A DNA stretch of 64,000 nt from Neobittarella massiliensis (ex Bilen et al. 2018). GTDB taxonomy: Bacteria > Bacillota > Clostridia > Oscillospirales > Ruminococcaceae. The stretch lies in assembly GCF_900289145.1 (NCBI RefSeq), contig NZ_OKQO01000005.1, positions 124,001 to 188,000 of the forward strand, read 5' to 3'. The translations under genes were made by a program, and so were the position numbers. The first letter of the stretch is position 1. The number at the start of each line of letters is the position of its first letter. Positions 26,515 through 34,513 of this stretch are shown one piece after another. The notes under the pieces are model-generated. The model was not told the origin of the DNA and did not search any database. It saw only the letters and a program-made list of their open reading frames with translations.

Positions 26515-27498
26515 ATGCCTAGAAAAGTGATCTTAGACGTCGATACCGGTTCGGACGACGCCGTTGCCATCATCCTGTCGCTGCTGTCCCCCGAGTTCGA
26601 GGTATTGGGCCTGTGCTCGGTCAACGGCAATCGGGAGGTAAAACTCACCACCGACAATACCCTGCGGGTAAAACAGCTGATGAAGTCGGATGTGCCGGTA
26701 TATAAGGGTTGTGAATACCCCATGGTCGCCACGCTCACCCCCGGCCGCAAGCCCAATATCCCTTGGCGTGAGGGCAAAATGACCGGTGTCACCTCGCTGA
26801 TCCACGGCGACCATCTCCCGTTCCCCGAGACCAGCTTAAAAGAAGAGCCTGTGGGCGCTGTGCCGTGGCTCATCGACACGCTGGTACACACCCAGGAAAA
26901 GATCACGCTCATCCCCGTCGGCCCGCTGACCAACATCGCTATGGCTATCCGCAGCGACCCCCGCGTAGTGCAGGGGATCGAGGAGATCATGATCATGGGC
27001 GGCGGCTACCTGGTCAATAACACTACCCCCATGGCCGAGTACAACGTCTGGGTCGATCCCGAGGCGCTGGAGATCGTGCTCACCGCCGGCTGCAAAGTCA
27101 CGCTGGTCCCGCTCGACGCCACCCACGAGACCTACCTCAATTTAGAGGATGTAGCCGAGCTGCGCTCGTACCAGAACACCGCCGCTACAGCCGTGGCCGA
27201 CCTGGTGGAACAGCGCATCAAGGGCTATGCCAACGACGCCGACATGAAGGCGTTTGGCGGCGCTCCCATCCACGACGCTTTAGCCGTCTGCGCTCTGCTC
27301 GATCCCAGCGTGCTCACCGAAGTGGTACACGTCAACTGCCACGTCGATATCTCCGGCGGCTACGCCGATGGCCAGACCTGTCTGGATATGCGCCAGAAGA
27401 TCGACAAAGACGCGCCCAACTGCTACTTTGCCCTGCACGCCGACCGCGAAAAATTCCGCACAATGGTCAAAGCCATCCTCAAGACCTGCCCGTTCTAA
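26515..27498 (+). CDS. Nucleoside hydrolase (copy 2)
   Basis: A 327-residue close paralogue of the preceding gene with all catalytic motifs kept: ILDVDTGSDDAVA, TLIPVGPLTNIAMAI, IMIMGGGY, AEYNVWVDPEAL and IHDALAVC. Differences cluster in the middle loops (VTSLIHGDHLPFPETSLKEE against IEALVHGDHLEIPETDLKEQ), which may alter base preference. ATG 26515. Co-transcribed with copy 1 and ended by the terminator at 27574-27610. No nucleoside transporter is adjacent. Confidence 0.93.
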   Translation: MPRKVILDVDTGSDDAVAIILSLLSPEFEVLGLCSVNGNREVKLTTDNTLRVKQLMKSDVPVYKGCEYPMVATLTPGRKPNIPWREGKMTGVTSLIHGDHLPFPETSLKEEPVGAVPWLIDTLVHTQEKITLIPVGPLTNIAMAIRSDPRVVQGIEEIMIMGGGYLVNNTTPMAEYNVWVDPEALEIVLTAGCKVTLVPLDATHETYLNLEDVAELRSYQNTAATAVADLVEQRIKGYANDADMKAFGGAPIHDALAVCALLDPSVLTEVVHVNCHVDISGGYADGQTCLDMRQKIDKDAPNCYFALHADREKFRTMVKAILKTCPF

Positions 27499-27573
27499 AG
27501 AAGTACCGTTCAAGCGCTCTGCCGACTGTCGGGCAACTACTTAACCTTCTTTGACAAACGATCCACAGGCGAT

Positions 27574-27610
27574 AAAGAGCCGGGACTGCTGTTTGCAGCC
27601 CCGGCTCTTT
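27574..27610 (+). terminator. Terminator of the nucleoside hydrolase operon
   Basis: AAAGAGCCGGG.CTGC pairs with GCAG.CCCGGCTCTTT. Confidence 0.88.
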
Positions 27611-27665
27611 ATACGTCGCGGTCATCGCTGCCGGTCATGACCGCGGCACTCCTTTTTTTCATCGC

Positions 27666-28529
27666 TCAGGCCAGCAGCTGCACCAGCAGTGCCAGCCCCC
27701 ACATCACCAAAAACTGCAGCGGGTAAAACAGGTAAAAGCCGTGCCCCTGCCGCCCCTTTTGGCCGTTATAGCAGTGCAGGATGGCAAAAGCCAGCGCTCC
27801 CGTGCTCTCGGTGATGCCGCTGCCCAGTGAAAACACCAAAGTCAGCGGCAGCGGGTCGCCGGGCAAAAAGTCGCTGACAAAATAGAGCGCCACATTGCCC
27901 ACCAGCAAAAGTATGGTCGCCAGCGGCCACAACAGCCGCGGCCGGTCGGCCAGCAGATAAAAGAGCGCGATCAGGGCCACCCCCAAAAAGCTGTAGTCAC
28001 ATCGTATCAGCCACGCGGCCGCCATACAGGCCAGCAGCCCGGCGGCTGCCAGCCATTTCTGAGCGGCAAAACGGCGCAGCCACCACACTGCCACCAGGCC
28101 CAACAGCAGTGTAAAAAACACATTTTGCCCGCTCCAGTCAAAGCAGCGCCCGTTTACAGCCAAGTCGAACGGTATCTCCGAGAGCAGCGCAAACAGCGCC
28201 AAACGGCCGGCGTATTTGGCAAAACTGCGGGTGTGGGTAAACCCCTGCACCACCAAAAAGCAAAAGATGGGGAACGCCAATCGCCCCGCCGCGCGAAAAA
28301 AGCCGCTCACCTGTACCAGCCACATCAGGCCGGGCCAGCCTTTTTGCCCCCATACTGTCACCAGTGCCATCAGTGGTATAGCCCCCAGGTGATCGATGAC
28401 CATCAGGCCCATGGCCAGCTTTTTTAAAAAGGCGCCAGAAAATCCGCGCACCAGCGGCGCATCCAGCGGCTGCTCCACCGCTGATCGGATGCCGGCCGCC
28501 GCGGCAGTATCGATCTGTGTCGTCTGCAT
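27666..28529 (-). CDS. TraX-family membrane protein
   Basis: A 287-residue polytopic protein with about eight hydrophobic helices. Family hallmarks are the start of helix 1, LKKLAMGLMVIDHLGAI, the RLAFPIFCFLVVQGF segment, EIPFDLAVNG and GQNVFFTLLLGL. F-plasmid TraX acetylates pilin, but chromosomal TraX-like proteins in Firmicutes are widespread and probably acyltransferases of unknown target. No conjugation genes are nearby. ATG 28529 follows GAGAGGAGCG. It is divergent from the HMA gene. Confidence 0.88.
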   Translation of the reverse strand: MQTTQIDTAAAAGIRSAVEQPLDAPLVRGFSGAFLKKLAMGLMVIDHLGAIPLMALVTVWGQKGWPGLMWLVQVSGFFRAAGRLAFPIFCFLVVQGFTHTRSFAKYAGRLALFALLSEIPFDLAVNGRCFDWSGQNVFFTLLLGLVAVWWLRRFAAQKWLAAAGLLACMAAAWLIRCDYSFLGVALIALFYLLADRPRLLWPLATILLLVGNVALYFVSDFLPGDPLPLTLVFSLGSGITESTGALAFAILHCYNGQKGRQGHGFYLFYPLQFLVMWGLALLVQLLA

Positions 28530-28656
28530 GCCACAACGCTCCTCTCAATTTTGCCGCTCCACAGGCCTTGAAGTCGGTGTGCGGGCACTGCTCCCCAGTG
28601 TACCCGCTGGGGCAGCGCCTGTCAAATGTCCCTTCATACCCGCAGCCGGCGGCACA

Positions 28657-28705
28657 GCACTTGACAGCAGTGCGGGCCGGGCGTATAGTTATTATTGTCA
28701 AGTGC
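28657..28705 (+). promoter_or_regulatory. Promoter of the HMA gene inside a 10-bp inverted repeat
   Basis: TTGACA - 17 bp - TATAGT (28661-28689). The -35 lies in the left arm of a perfect inverted repeat GCACTTGACA / TGTCAAGTGC (28657-28666, 28696-28705), whose right arm covers the likely transcription start. An operator is likely. Confidence 0.75.
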
Positions 28706-28733
28706 CGCCGTGCGCTGTTCTTTTTAGCCAATA

Positions 28734-28749
28734 GTTAGCTTAAACTAAC
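28734..28749 (+). promoter_or_regulatory. DtxR-like palindrome
   Basis: GTTAGCTTAAACTAAC has perfect 5-bp arms around a near-symmetric centre, similar to metal-responsive DtxR/IdeR/MntR boxes. It is 31 bp before the HMA gene start. The regulator assignment is inferred from resemblance. Confidence 0.5.
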
Positions 28750-28780
28750 CACCGTGATCATCATTTGGGAGGGACCGATC

Positions 28781-29179
28781 ATGCCTACTGTCATCGTCTG
28801 CGCCGTTTTGTTGCTGCTGGCTGTATTTGCTGTGCGCCACTACTGTAAAAAGCTGGCCTCGGGCTGCTGTGGAGCCGGCGGCGACCAGAGCCGCGTACAG
28901 CGCACGCCGGTGGCTGACCGCGACCTGCGGCACTACCCGTACAGCCACACCTTTGCCGTAGAGGGCATGACCTGCAAAAATTGCGCCGTCCGGGTCGAGA
29001 ATGCGCTCAACGGCATCGATGGGGTATACGCCCAGGTCCACCTGGGAAAAAAGCAGGCAGTGGTACACACCAAACGCCCGCTCTCTGCCGGGGTATTGCG
29101 CCAAGCGGTAGCCAAAGCAGGGTATGCCCTGCGTACCGATACCAGCTCCGGTAATAAGCCGCCACTCGCCAGCCAGTAA
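28781..29179 (+). CDS. FeoB-associated-like Cys-rich membrane segment fused to HMA domain
   Basis: A 132-residue protein. Residues 3-19 form one membrane helix followed by HYCKKLASGCCGAGG, much like the small Cys-rich membrane proteins found with FeoB iron transporters. Residues about 52-125 are a heavy-metal-associated domain with the metal-binding loop GMTCKNC (62-68). It probably binds or hands over a soft metal at the inner face of the membrane. No P-type ATPase or feoB is adjacent. ATG 28781 follows GGGAGGGA; a start nine codons upstream lacks a site. The promoter and a metal-box-like palindrome lie just upstream. Confidence 0.82.
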   Translation: MPTVIVCAVLLLLAVFAVRHYCKKLASGCCGAGGDQSRVQRTPVADRDLRHYPYSHTFAVEGMTCKNCAVRVENALNGIDGVYAQVHLGKKQAVVHTKRPLSAGVLRQAVAKAGYALRTDTSSGNKPPLASQ

Positions 29180-29963
29180 GGCCCTACCAGTACCCCAGTA
29201 CCTCCTGCGCCTGCCTCCCGCTGTAGGCGCCGCCGCCGACTGACGGCTCTCTTGCCGCAAACCGGCTATACGGCGGTAATCGGCATAGCGCTGCCCGCCA
29301 CCCGGCAGCTGGTCTGGTCGGTGGCCGCCGCCCAAAACACTGCTTATCGCCGGCTTCTGGCCGGTGCGCTCTGGCTGTGCGCCCCGCAGAGCAGTCGGCC
29401 CGGTCTCGAGCTTGGCGGGGCCCGGCAGCACCCGCCGCGGCGAGCGCTGTTAGCTGTTGCCGGTCTGAATCTGTACTCGTTCTGGTTCTGGCGCTGATGT
29501 CAGTGCTGTTTCACCCCTTTGATGGGGGCACACACCGTACACACAATGCCCGGCCAGCTGGTGTTCACCGCACCTGCGGAGGGTCTGCACTTTTGCCTCT
29601 ATCTGTTGGCTGCCGTCTATGCCGCCGGCTCATGATTGACCGGTGCCGATCAGTGCCGTGCTGTTTGCATTTGTACACCTCGCGCTGGCGTCACTCCGGG
29701 GAAGCTGATCCGCTTGCTGCCGGGCTTGCCGTTTAATCTGTGCGCCGAGCTCGGCCAGCTGTGTCCCGTATCCGCCTGAGCACTGGTCCACGTCCACGGG
29801 CTGCCAGATCGCGCCGCGACCCTGCTGTGGTGTGCCAGCCGCCTCTGTCGGCACCAGTGTCCTTCTCCCCATTTTGTCAGCCCCCTGCTGGTGTGCCGCG
29901 TCGGGTCAAACGCCCGGTACCCGATAGGCCCGACCGAGCAGGTAGCGGCAGCACGCCACCTAA
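29180..29963. other. Long intergenic region, no supported gene
   Basis: About 780 bp without a convincing gene. Open frames on both strands are Arg/Pro/Cys-rich and lack ribosome sites. Short protein-like scraps (for example LVFTAPAEGLHFCLYLLAAV near 29565) suggest a heavily decayed membrane-protein gene, but no family can be named. Confidence 0.45.
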
Positions 29964-30006
29964 AATAAAAAGAGCCGACGGCCCATTTTCGGGTCCGCCG
30001 GCTCTC
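29964..30006 (-). terminator. Terminator of the oxidoreductase operon
   Basis: On the minus strand AGAGCCGGCGGACCC pairs with GGGCCGTCGGCTCT, then TTTTTATTTT, starting 12 bp after the gamma-subunit stop. Confidence 0.92.
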
Positions 30007-30017
30007 TCTTTTTTCTG

Positions 30018-30548
30018 TTACAGGCTCATACCCAATTGGATGGCCTCAAAGTTTTTCTCGACCAGATGTTGTTTAGAGGCCGGAACGCTCTTCTCGATAC
30101 CTTTTTTGATCTCATCGAGAGTGAGGAACTGGGTCTCCCCCAGCAGCTTGCCCAACAGCACGATGTTGGCCAGCCCCTTTAAGCCCCGCTCCTCGGCCAG
30201 CGCGGTGGCGGGCACATAGTGGATGTGCACCCCTTCTACCTCGTCGCGGTCAGCGATCAGGGTGCTGTCTACCACCGCCGTACCGCCGGGGGTAACGGTA
30301 TGAATAAACTTGTCGTACGAAGGCTTGTTCATGACCAGCAGCAGGTCCGGTGCCAGCACCAACGGCGAACCGATAGGCTCATCAGAGATACACACGCTGC
30401 AGTTGGCAGTGCCGCCGCGCATCTCGGGCCCGTACGAAGGCAGCCACGACACCTGTTTACCGGCCATCAGTCCGCCGTAAGCCGATACTTTGCCGCAAAA
30501 AAGGATGCCCTGACCGCCAAAGCCGGCCAGCAAAATATTGTGGGTCAT
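30018..30548 (-). CDS. 2-oxoacid:ferredoxin oxidoreductase, gamma subunit
   Basis: A 176-residue subunit with the family start [17 protein letters not shown], then [17 protein letters not shown] and [11 protein letters not shown]. With the alpha and beta subunits it oxidises 2-oxoacids (branched-chain, 2-oxoglutarate or pyruvate type) to acyl-CoA, CO2 and reduced ferredoxin. ATG 30548 lies 1 nt after the beta stop, so it is translationally coupled. Last gene of a five-gene leftward operon. Confidence 0.93.
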   Translation of the reverse strand: MTHNILLAGFGGQGILFCGKVSAYGGLMAGKQVSWLPSYGPEMRGGTANCSVCISDEPIGSPLVLAPDLLLVMNKPSYDKFIHTVTPGGTAVVDSTLIADRDEVEGVHIHYVPATALAEERGLKGLANIVLLGKLLGETQFLTLDEIKKGIEKSVPASKQHLVEKNFEAIQLGMSL

Positions 30549-30549
30549 C

Positions 30550-31299
30550 TTATTTCGCCTCCCCGTCAATGTCTTTATAAACGCCCAGCGGGTAGTAGGG
30601 CAGCATGTTCTCGCGCAGCCAATCCAGTGCCTCTACCGGCGACAGGCCCCAGTTGGTGGGGCAGCTCGAGAGGATCTCGACGATCGAGAAACCCTTTTTG
30701 TCGATCTGGTTCTGGAATGCTTTCTTAATGGCCTTTTTGGCCTCTTTCACGTGGGGCACGCTGTCCACAGCCACCCGCTGTGCCAGCGCGGTGCCGCTCA
30801 AAGTCGAGAGCATCTCGCAAACCCGCACCGGGTAACCGGCCGTAGAGGTGTCGCGTCCGTAAGGGGTGGTCTGGGTGATCTGCCCCGGCAGCGAGGTGGG
30901 GGCCATTTGGCCGCCGGTCATGCCGTAGATGGCGTTGTTGACAAAAATGACGGTGATGTTCTCACCGCGGGTGGCTGCGTGGACCGTCTCGGCGGTGCCG
31001 ATGGCGGCCAGGTCGCCGTCGCCCTGATAGGTGAACACCACCCCGTCGGGCAGGGCGCGCTTTACGCCGGTGGCCACTGCCGGCGCTCTGCCGTGCGGGG
31101 CCTCGATCATGTCACAGGTAAAGTAGTCATAGGCCATAACGGCGCAGCCCACCGGGGCGATCCCCACCGCTTTGTCCTCGATCTGAAGCTCGTCGAGCAC
31201 CTCGGCCACCAGGCGGTGGATGATGCCGTGGGTACAGCCGGGGCAGTAGTGGAACACAGCGTCGGTAAGCGCTTTGGGTTTTTGGAATACGATGGCCAT
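30550..31299 (-). CDS. 2-oxoacid:ferredoxin oxidoreductase, beta (TPP-binding) subunit
   Basis: A 249-residue thiamine-diphosphate subunit. The TPP/Mg motif spans [20 protein letters not shown] to [15 protein letters not shown], and [18 protein letters not shown] is the usual N-terminal Cys-containing segment. Catalyses decarboxylation of the 2-oxoacid. ATG 31299 overlaps the alpha stop by 1 nt (TAATG). The exact substrate cannot be read; the subunit order (ferredoxin, alpha, beta, gamma) matches VOR/KOR-type enzymes. Confidence 0.93.
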   Translation of the reverse strand: MAIVFQKPKALTDAVFHYCPGCTHGIIHRLVAEVLDELQIEDKAVGIAPVGCAVMAYDYFTCDMIEAPHGRAPAVATGVKRALPDGVVFTYQGDGDLAAIGTAETVHAATRGENITVIFVNNAIYGMTGGQMAPTSLPGQITQTTPYGRDTSTAGYPVRVCEMLSTLSGTALAQRVAVDSVPHVKEAKKAIKKAFQNQIDKKGFSIVEILSSCPTNWGLSPVEALDWLRENMLPYYPLGVYKDIDGEAK

Positions 31300-32360
31300 T
31301 ATTGCACACCTCCTGCGATTTTTTCGATCTCGGCCAGCACCTCGGCCGGAGTGGGGATCACGCCGCCGGTGCGGCCGAAAAAGTGCACCGGCACTTTGCC
31401 GTTCGCCGCCAGGCGCACATCGTCTACCATCTGGCCCATGCTCATCTCCACGCACAGCATAGCTTTACAGCTGTCTGCCGCCTGGGCGATGACCTTCTCG
31501 GGGAACGGCCACAGCGTAATGGGCCGTATCACACCGACTTTCAGTCCTTTGGCGCGGGCCGATTTCACCGCGCTGTTGACGATGCGGGCAGTGGCGCCGT
31601 AGGCCACCACTACGATATCGGCGTCCTCGGTGTACTGGCTCTCCACCAGCACCTCGTTCTCTTTTACCACTTCATAGCGGGCAAAACGCTGCCGCACCAG
31701 GTCTTCCAGGTCCTCGGGCTTTAGGTACAGCGAGTTTACGATGTTGTGGGGCCGCTTGCCGCCGTGGCCGGTGGTGGCCCAGGGTTTTTCGATCGGGTGG
31801 GCCTGTACTTCGGGGAACTCCACCGGCTCCATCATCTGGCCCAGCATACCGTCGGCCAGGATCATGGCCGGCATGCGGTACTTGTCGGCCAGATCAAAGG
31901 CGGTAAAGGTAAGGTTCACCATCTCCTGAATGGTGCTGGGGGCAAATACCAGGTTGAAAAAGTCGCCGTGACCAGAGGCGTGGGTGGCCTGCCAGTAGTC
32001 GGCCTGCGAAGGCTGGATACCACCCAGACCGGGGCCGCCGCGCATCACGTTGACGATGAGGCAGGGCAGGTCAGAGCCGGCTATGTACGAGATCCCTTCG
32101 CTCTTTAAGCTGATGCCCGGCGAGGAGGAGGAGGTCATGACCCGCTTGCCGGTGCTGGCAGCGCCCAACACCATGTTGATGGCCGCCACTTCGCTCTCAG
32201 CCTGCAAAAAAGTGCCGCCGATCTTGGGCATGCGCTTGGCCATGTAGGCCGATACCTCTGTCTGCGGGGTGATGGGGTAACCGAAGAAGTGGCGGCAGCC
32301 GGCGCGGATGGCGGCCTCGGCCAAGGCTTCGTTTCCCTTCATTAAAACTCTGTCTGTCAT
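31299..32360 (-). CDS. vorB: 2-oxoacid:ferredoxin oxidoreductase, alpha subunit (VorB-like)
   Basis: A 353-residue subunit with [43 protein letters not shown] and [15 protein letters not shown], characteristic of the VorB/KorA pyrimidine-binding subunit of ketoacid:ferredoxin oxidoreductases. The C-terminal half ([25 protein letters not shown]) is the transketolase-C-like domain. ATG 32360 follows GTAAGGTAGGGAGAG. The VorB name follows the usual annotation of this architecture; 2-oxoglutarate as substrate is not excluded. Confidence 0.9.
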   Translation of the reverse strand: MTDRVLMKGNEALAEAAIRAGCRHFFGYPITPQTEVSAYMAKRMPKIGGTFLQAESEVAAINMVLGAASTGKRVMTSSSSPGISLKSEGISYIAGSDLPCLIVNVMRGGPGLGGIQPSQADYWQATHASGHGDFFNLVFAPSTIQEMVNLTFTAFDLADKYRMPAMILADGMLGQMMEPVEFPEVQAHPIEKPWATTGHGGKRPHNIVNSLYLKPEDLEDLVRQRFARYEVVKENEVLVESQYTEDADIVVVAYGATARIVNSAVKSARAKGLKVGVIRPITLWPFPEKVIAQAADSCKAMLCVEMSMGQMVDDVRLAANGKVPVHFFGRTGGVIPTPAEVLAEIEKIAGGVQ

Positions 32361-32372
32361 ACTCTCCCTACC

Positions 32373-32579
32373 TTACCTTTCTACAGTGATGGCCACATCG
32401 GGGCACATGGTCGCGCACATGGCGCAGCCGATGCAGGCGCCTTCATCTATGCACTGGGCCGGGTGGTAACCCTTGGCGTTGAGTAGCTCCTGCGCCAAGG
32501 CAATGATCTGCTTGGGGCAGGCCTGTACGCACAGGCCGCAGCCCTTACAGAGATCGGTGTTCACGGTGATTTTCGCCAT
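32373..32579 (-). CDS. 2x[4Fe-4S] ferredoxin subunit of the oxidoreductase
   Basis: A 68-residue bacterial-type ferredoxin with two complete cluster motifs, CKGCGLCVQACP (residues 11-22) and CIGCAMCATMCP. It is the delta subunit that passes electrons from the TPP site to soluble ferredoxin. It lies between the P-loop ATPase and the alpha subunit with gaps of only a few bases, so it belongs to the operon. ATG 32579 follows GGAGGAATAG, which overlaps the end of the ATPase gene. Confidence 0.94.
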   Translation of the reverse strand: MAKITVNTDLCKGCGLCVQACPKQIIALAQELLNAKGYHPAQCIDEGACIGCAMCATMCPDVAITVER

Positions 32580-32581
32580 CT

Positions 32582-33274
32582 CTATTCCTCCATATCTCGG
32601 CGCTGCCACACCGGGCCAACATAAATGTCGACCGGGGTGATGCGCTCTATCAGCGCGCTGAGTTGTGGGTACAGCGCGCGCTCGACCAAAGTGGTCACCA
32701 ACGGCAGCTGGCTCAACTGCGCCAGCTGCTCAGCAAAGGGCTGAGCATTTAAAATGTCCTCTGCTGTGGTGTCGTAAGAAAGGTTCGAGGCATTTATGAT
32801 GCCGGTAGCCGGCAGGCGAGAGGTGGCCTCGATCTCCCGCAGCACCGCCAGCGCCTCTTCGGGCTGTCGGGTCAGGTAGCGGTAACAGTTGCACACGTAC
32901 CAGTGGGCGGCGCCGCAGTTTAAAAATTCCTGCCGGTAGCGGCCCAGAGCAGCGGCACCGGCATCGTCCCCGCCCACGTCAAAGATGGTATAGCCCTCTT
33001 TTTTGGCAAATACCGACTGGACTTCGGCGGTGATGGCGGGGATATCTAAGTTGGTGCCCGCATACATAGGGGCGATGATGTCGACCCCCTTTTTAAAAAA
33101 CAGATCGCGAAAATCGCTGGTCCTGAAATAGGGGTTGACAATGTCTAGGTCGACCACCGTTACCTGCTGGCCGGCCTGTGCCAGCTGCAGGGCCATATTG
33201 ACAGCAAAATTGGTCTTGCCGCTGCCGTAGTGGCCGGTGATGACCGTCATGCGGGGGATAGACTGGATATCGAT
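32582..33274 (-). CDS. P-loop ATPase of the oxidoreductase operon, possible ATC start
   Basis: A ParA/MinD-like P-loop NTPase: Walker A is TGHYGSGKTNFAVN, switch I region VVDLDIVNPYFRTSD, and Walker B-like FDVGGDD. It heads the oxidoreductase operon, and such ATPases may help maturation or assembly of the complex (inference). The first ATG (33250) is 31 nt from any ribosome site. Reading back in frame gives IDIQSIPR before it, beginning at an ATC (33272-33274) placed 7 nt after a perfect AGGAGG (33282-33287). I therefore propose a rare ATC start (230 residues); from ATG the protein is 222 residues. Confidence 0.82.
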   Translation of the reverse strand: MDIQSIPRMTVITGHYGSGKTNFAVNMALQLAQAGQQVTVVDLDIVNPYFRTSDFRDLFFKKGVDIIAPMYAGTNLDIPAITAEVQSVFAKKEGYTIFDVGGDDAGAAALGRYRQEFLNCGAAHWYVCNCYRYLTRQPEEALAVLREIEATSRLPATGIINASNLSYDTTAEDILNAQPFAEQLAQLSQLPLVTTLVERALYPQLSALIERITPVDIYVGPVWQRRDMEE

Positions 33275-33344
33275 AGGTATTCCTCCTAAAAGCGGGGCCA
33301 GAGCCCGATCGCTTTATCGCTTTAAACCTTTTAAGTGGGCAAAA

Positions 33345-33368
33345 GAAATCCCGACATTCGGGATTTCC
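33345..33368 (-). promoter_or_regulatory. Hairpin at the 5' end of the oxidoreductase transcript
   Basis: GAAATCCCGA / TCGGGATTTC (ATG loop on the minus strand) followed by TTTT, starting within a few bases of the expected transcription start. It could stabilise the mRNA 5' end or act as an early attenuator. Confidence 0.55.
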
Positions 33369-33371
33369 CCT

Positions 33372-33400
33372 ATTATACCACCTTATAAGACAAAGGACAA
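33372..33400 (-). promoter_or_regulatory. Promoter of the oxidoreductase operon
   Basis: Minus strand TTGTCC - 17 bp - TATAAT, about 100 bp before the proposed ATPase start. Confidence 0.82.
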
Positions 33401-33421
33401 ATGGGGATTGATGGGTGAGGC

Positions 33422-33517
33422 ATGGAAAAAAGCAGACTGCGAGCTGGAAAATTTAGAAAGATCTACAAAGAGCAGGTCAATCGGCAAATCAGACGAATCC
33501 GTACTTTTGCCCAGTAA
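33422..33517 (+). CDS. Possible 31-residue basic peptide
   Basis: A plus-strand frame ATG-to-TAA of 31 codons rich in Arg and Lys (MEKSRLRAGKFRKIYKEQ start) with GGTGAGG 5 nt upstream. No promoter is obvious. It is the only plus-strand candidate in a 450-bp gap (33275-33730) otherwise empty of genes. It may be chance. Confidence 0.25.
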   Translation: MEKSRLRAGKFRKIYKEQVNRQIRRIRTFAQ

Positions 33518-33638
33518 AGCGTTCACCGCTCTTAGCACCAGATCCGTATTCGGCCTGCCACCGTGTCCCCGTATCCACGTGTCCCCTGTTGGCGGTGCGG
33601 CGGGCCCGCACGATAACAGAGGTGTCGGGGCTACGGGC

Positions 33639-33676
33639 AAAAAAATATCTTGCGCTCTCGTGATGAAGCGCAAGAT
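33639..33676 (-). terminator. Terminator of spo0A
   Basis: On the minus strand ATCTTGCGCT pairs with AGCGCAAGAT, then ATTTTTTT, 55 bp after the spo0A stop. Confidence 0.92.
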
Positions 33677-33730
33677 GTCTGTGTGTATGGGGGTGCTGCT
33701 ACTGTATACATGGTCTTATGGTCTTTATGG

Positions 33731-34513
33731 TCAGACGGTCATGCCTTTTTTGAGCGACAGTTTCATGCGGTCGGCGATCATGGCGATAAACTCAGAGTTG
33801 GTGGGTTTGCCCCGCAGCGCGTTGACCGTATAGCCAAAGTAGGTATTGAGCACGTCGATATCGCCGCGGTCCCAGGCCACCTCGATCGCGTGGCGGATAG
33901 CGCGCTCCACGCGGGAGGCAGAGGTGCCGTGCATCTTGGCTACGGTGGGGTACAAAAGCTTGGTCACCGAGCCCAGCATCTCACTGTTCTCGATGCACAG
34001 CTGGATGGCGTCGCGGATGTAGTGGTAGCCCTTGATATGGGCGGGCACCCCGATCATGTGCAGTGTCTCGGTGATAGAGATCTCCAGGTCGGTGGCGGTG
34101 ACCGGAGCGGGAGCCAAGGTGCCGGCGGGGCCTGCCTCGCTCATACCGCACAGGCTGGCAATGCGTTTAGAGAGGACATCCATATCGAACGGCTGGATGG
34201 CACAGTAGTTGCAGCCGGCAGCCAACAGCTGGTTCTCGATGGCAAAATTGTTAAAGCTCAATACACAGATGTACACCGGTCTCTTCTCAGCGCCCGACTC
34301 CTTTACCGCCTGCATAACGGCGATGGCATCTAAGCCGGACATAAAGGCGTCCATGATAACTACCTGCGGATGGTCGGCCGAAATGTGCTCGAGCACCTGT
34401 TTGCCGTCTTTCTTGGTCGTCTGGACCTCAAACCCCTTAGATTTGAGTACATCTGCACAAACCCTGCCAAATTCGGCGCTGTCGTCTGCGATCAACACGG
34501 ATACCTTGTTCAC
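33731..34513 (-). CDS. spo0A: Sporulation master regulator Spo0A
   Basis: A 260-residue response regulator. The receiver (1-120) has the acidic pair D10-D11 and phospho-acceptor D55, but the normally invariant lysine before PF is glutamine (Q107, AIQPFD), and the switch residue is S86. The C-terminal DNA-binding domain is highly conserved: HMIGVPAHIKGYHYIRDAI, LYPTVAKMHGTSASRVERAI and GKPTNSEFIAMIADR. It triggers entry into sporulation. spoIVB lies upstream on the same strand, the classic synteny. ATG 34513 follows TAGGAGGAAG. A sigma-A-type promoter lies about 430 bp upstream. Confidence 0.97.
   Translation of the reverse strand: MNKVSVLIADDSAEFGRVCADVLKSKGFEVQTTKKDGKQVLEHISADHPQVVIMDAFMSGLDAIAVMQAVKESGAEKRPVYICVLSFNNFAIENQLLAAGCNYCAIQPFDMDVLSKRIASLCGMSEAGPAGTLAPAPVTATDLEISITETLHMIGVPAHIKGYHYIRDAIQLCIENSEMLGSVTKLLYPTVAKMHGTSASRVERAIRHAIEVAWDRGDIDVLNTYFGYTVNALRGKPTNSEFIAMIADRMKLSLKKGMTV

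Noticed and set aside
25812-26996. 394-codon minus-strand open frame across both nucleoside hydrolases
   Set aside because: Antisense shadow; its two halves resemble each other only because the two hydrolase genes do.
27666-28529. TraX as evidence of a conjugative element
   Set aside because: No relaxase, coupling protein, integrase or other transfer gene is present; chromosomal TraX-like genes are common in Firmicutes.
28745-29431. 228-codon minus-strand frame over the HMA gene and the following gap
   Set aside because: Arg/Gly/Pro-rich, no start signal, overlaps a well-supported gene.
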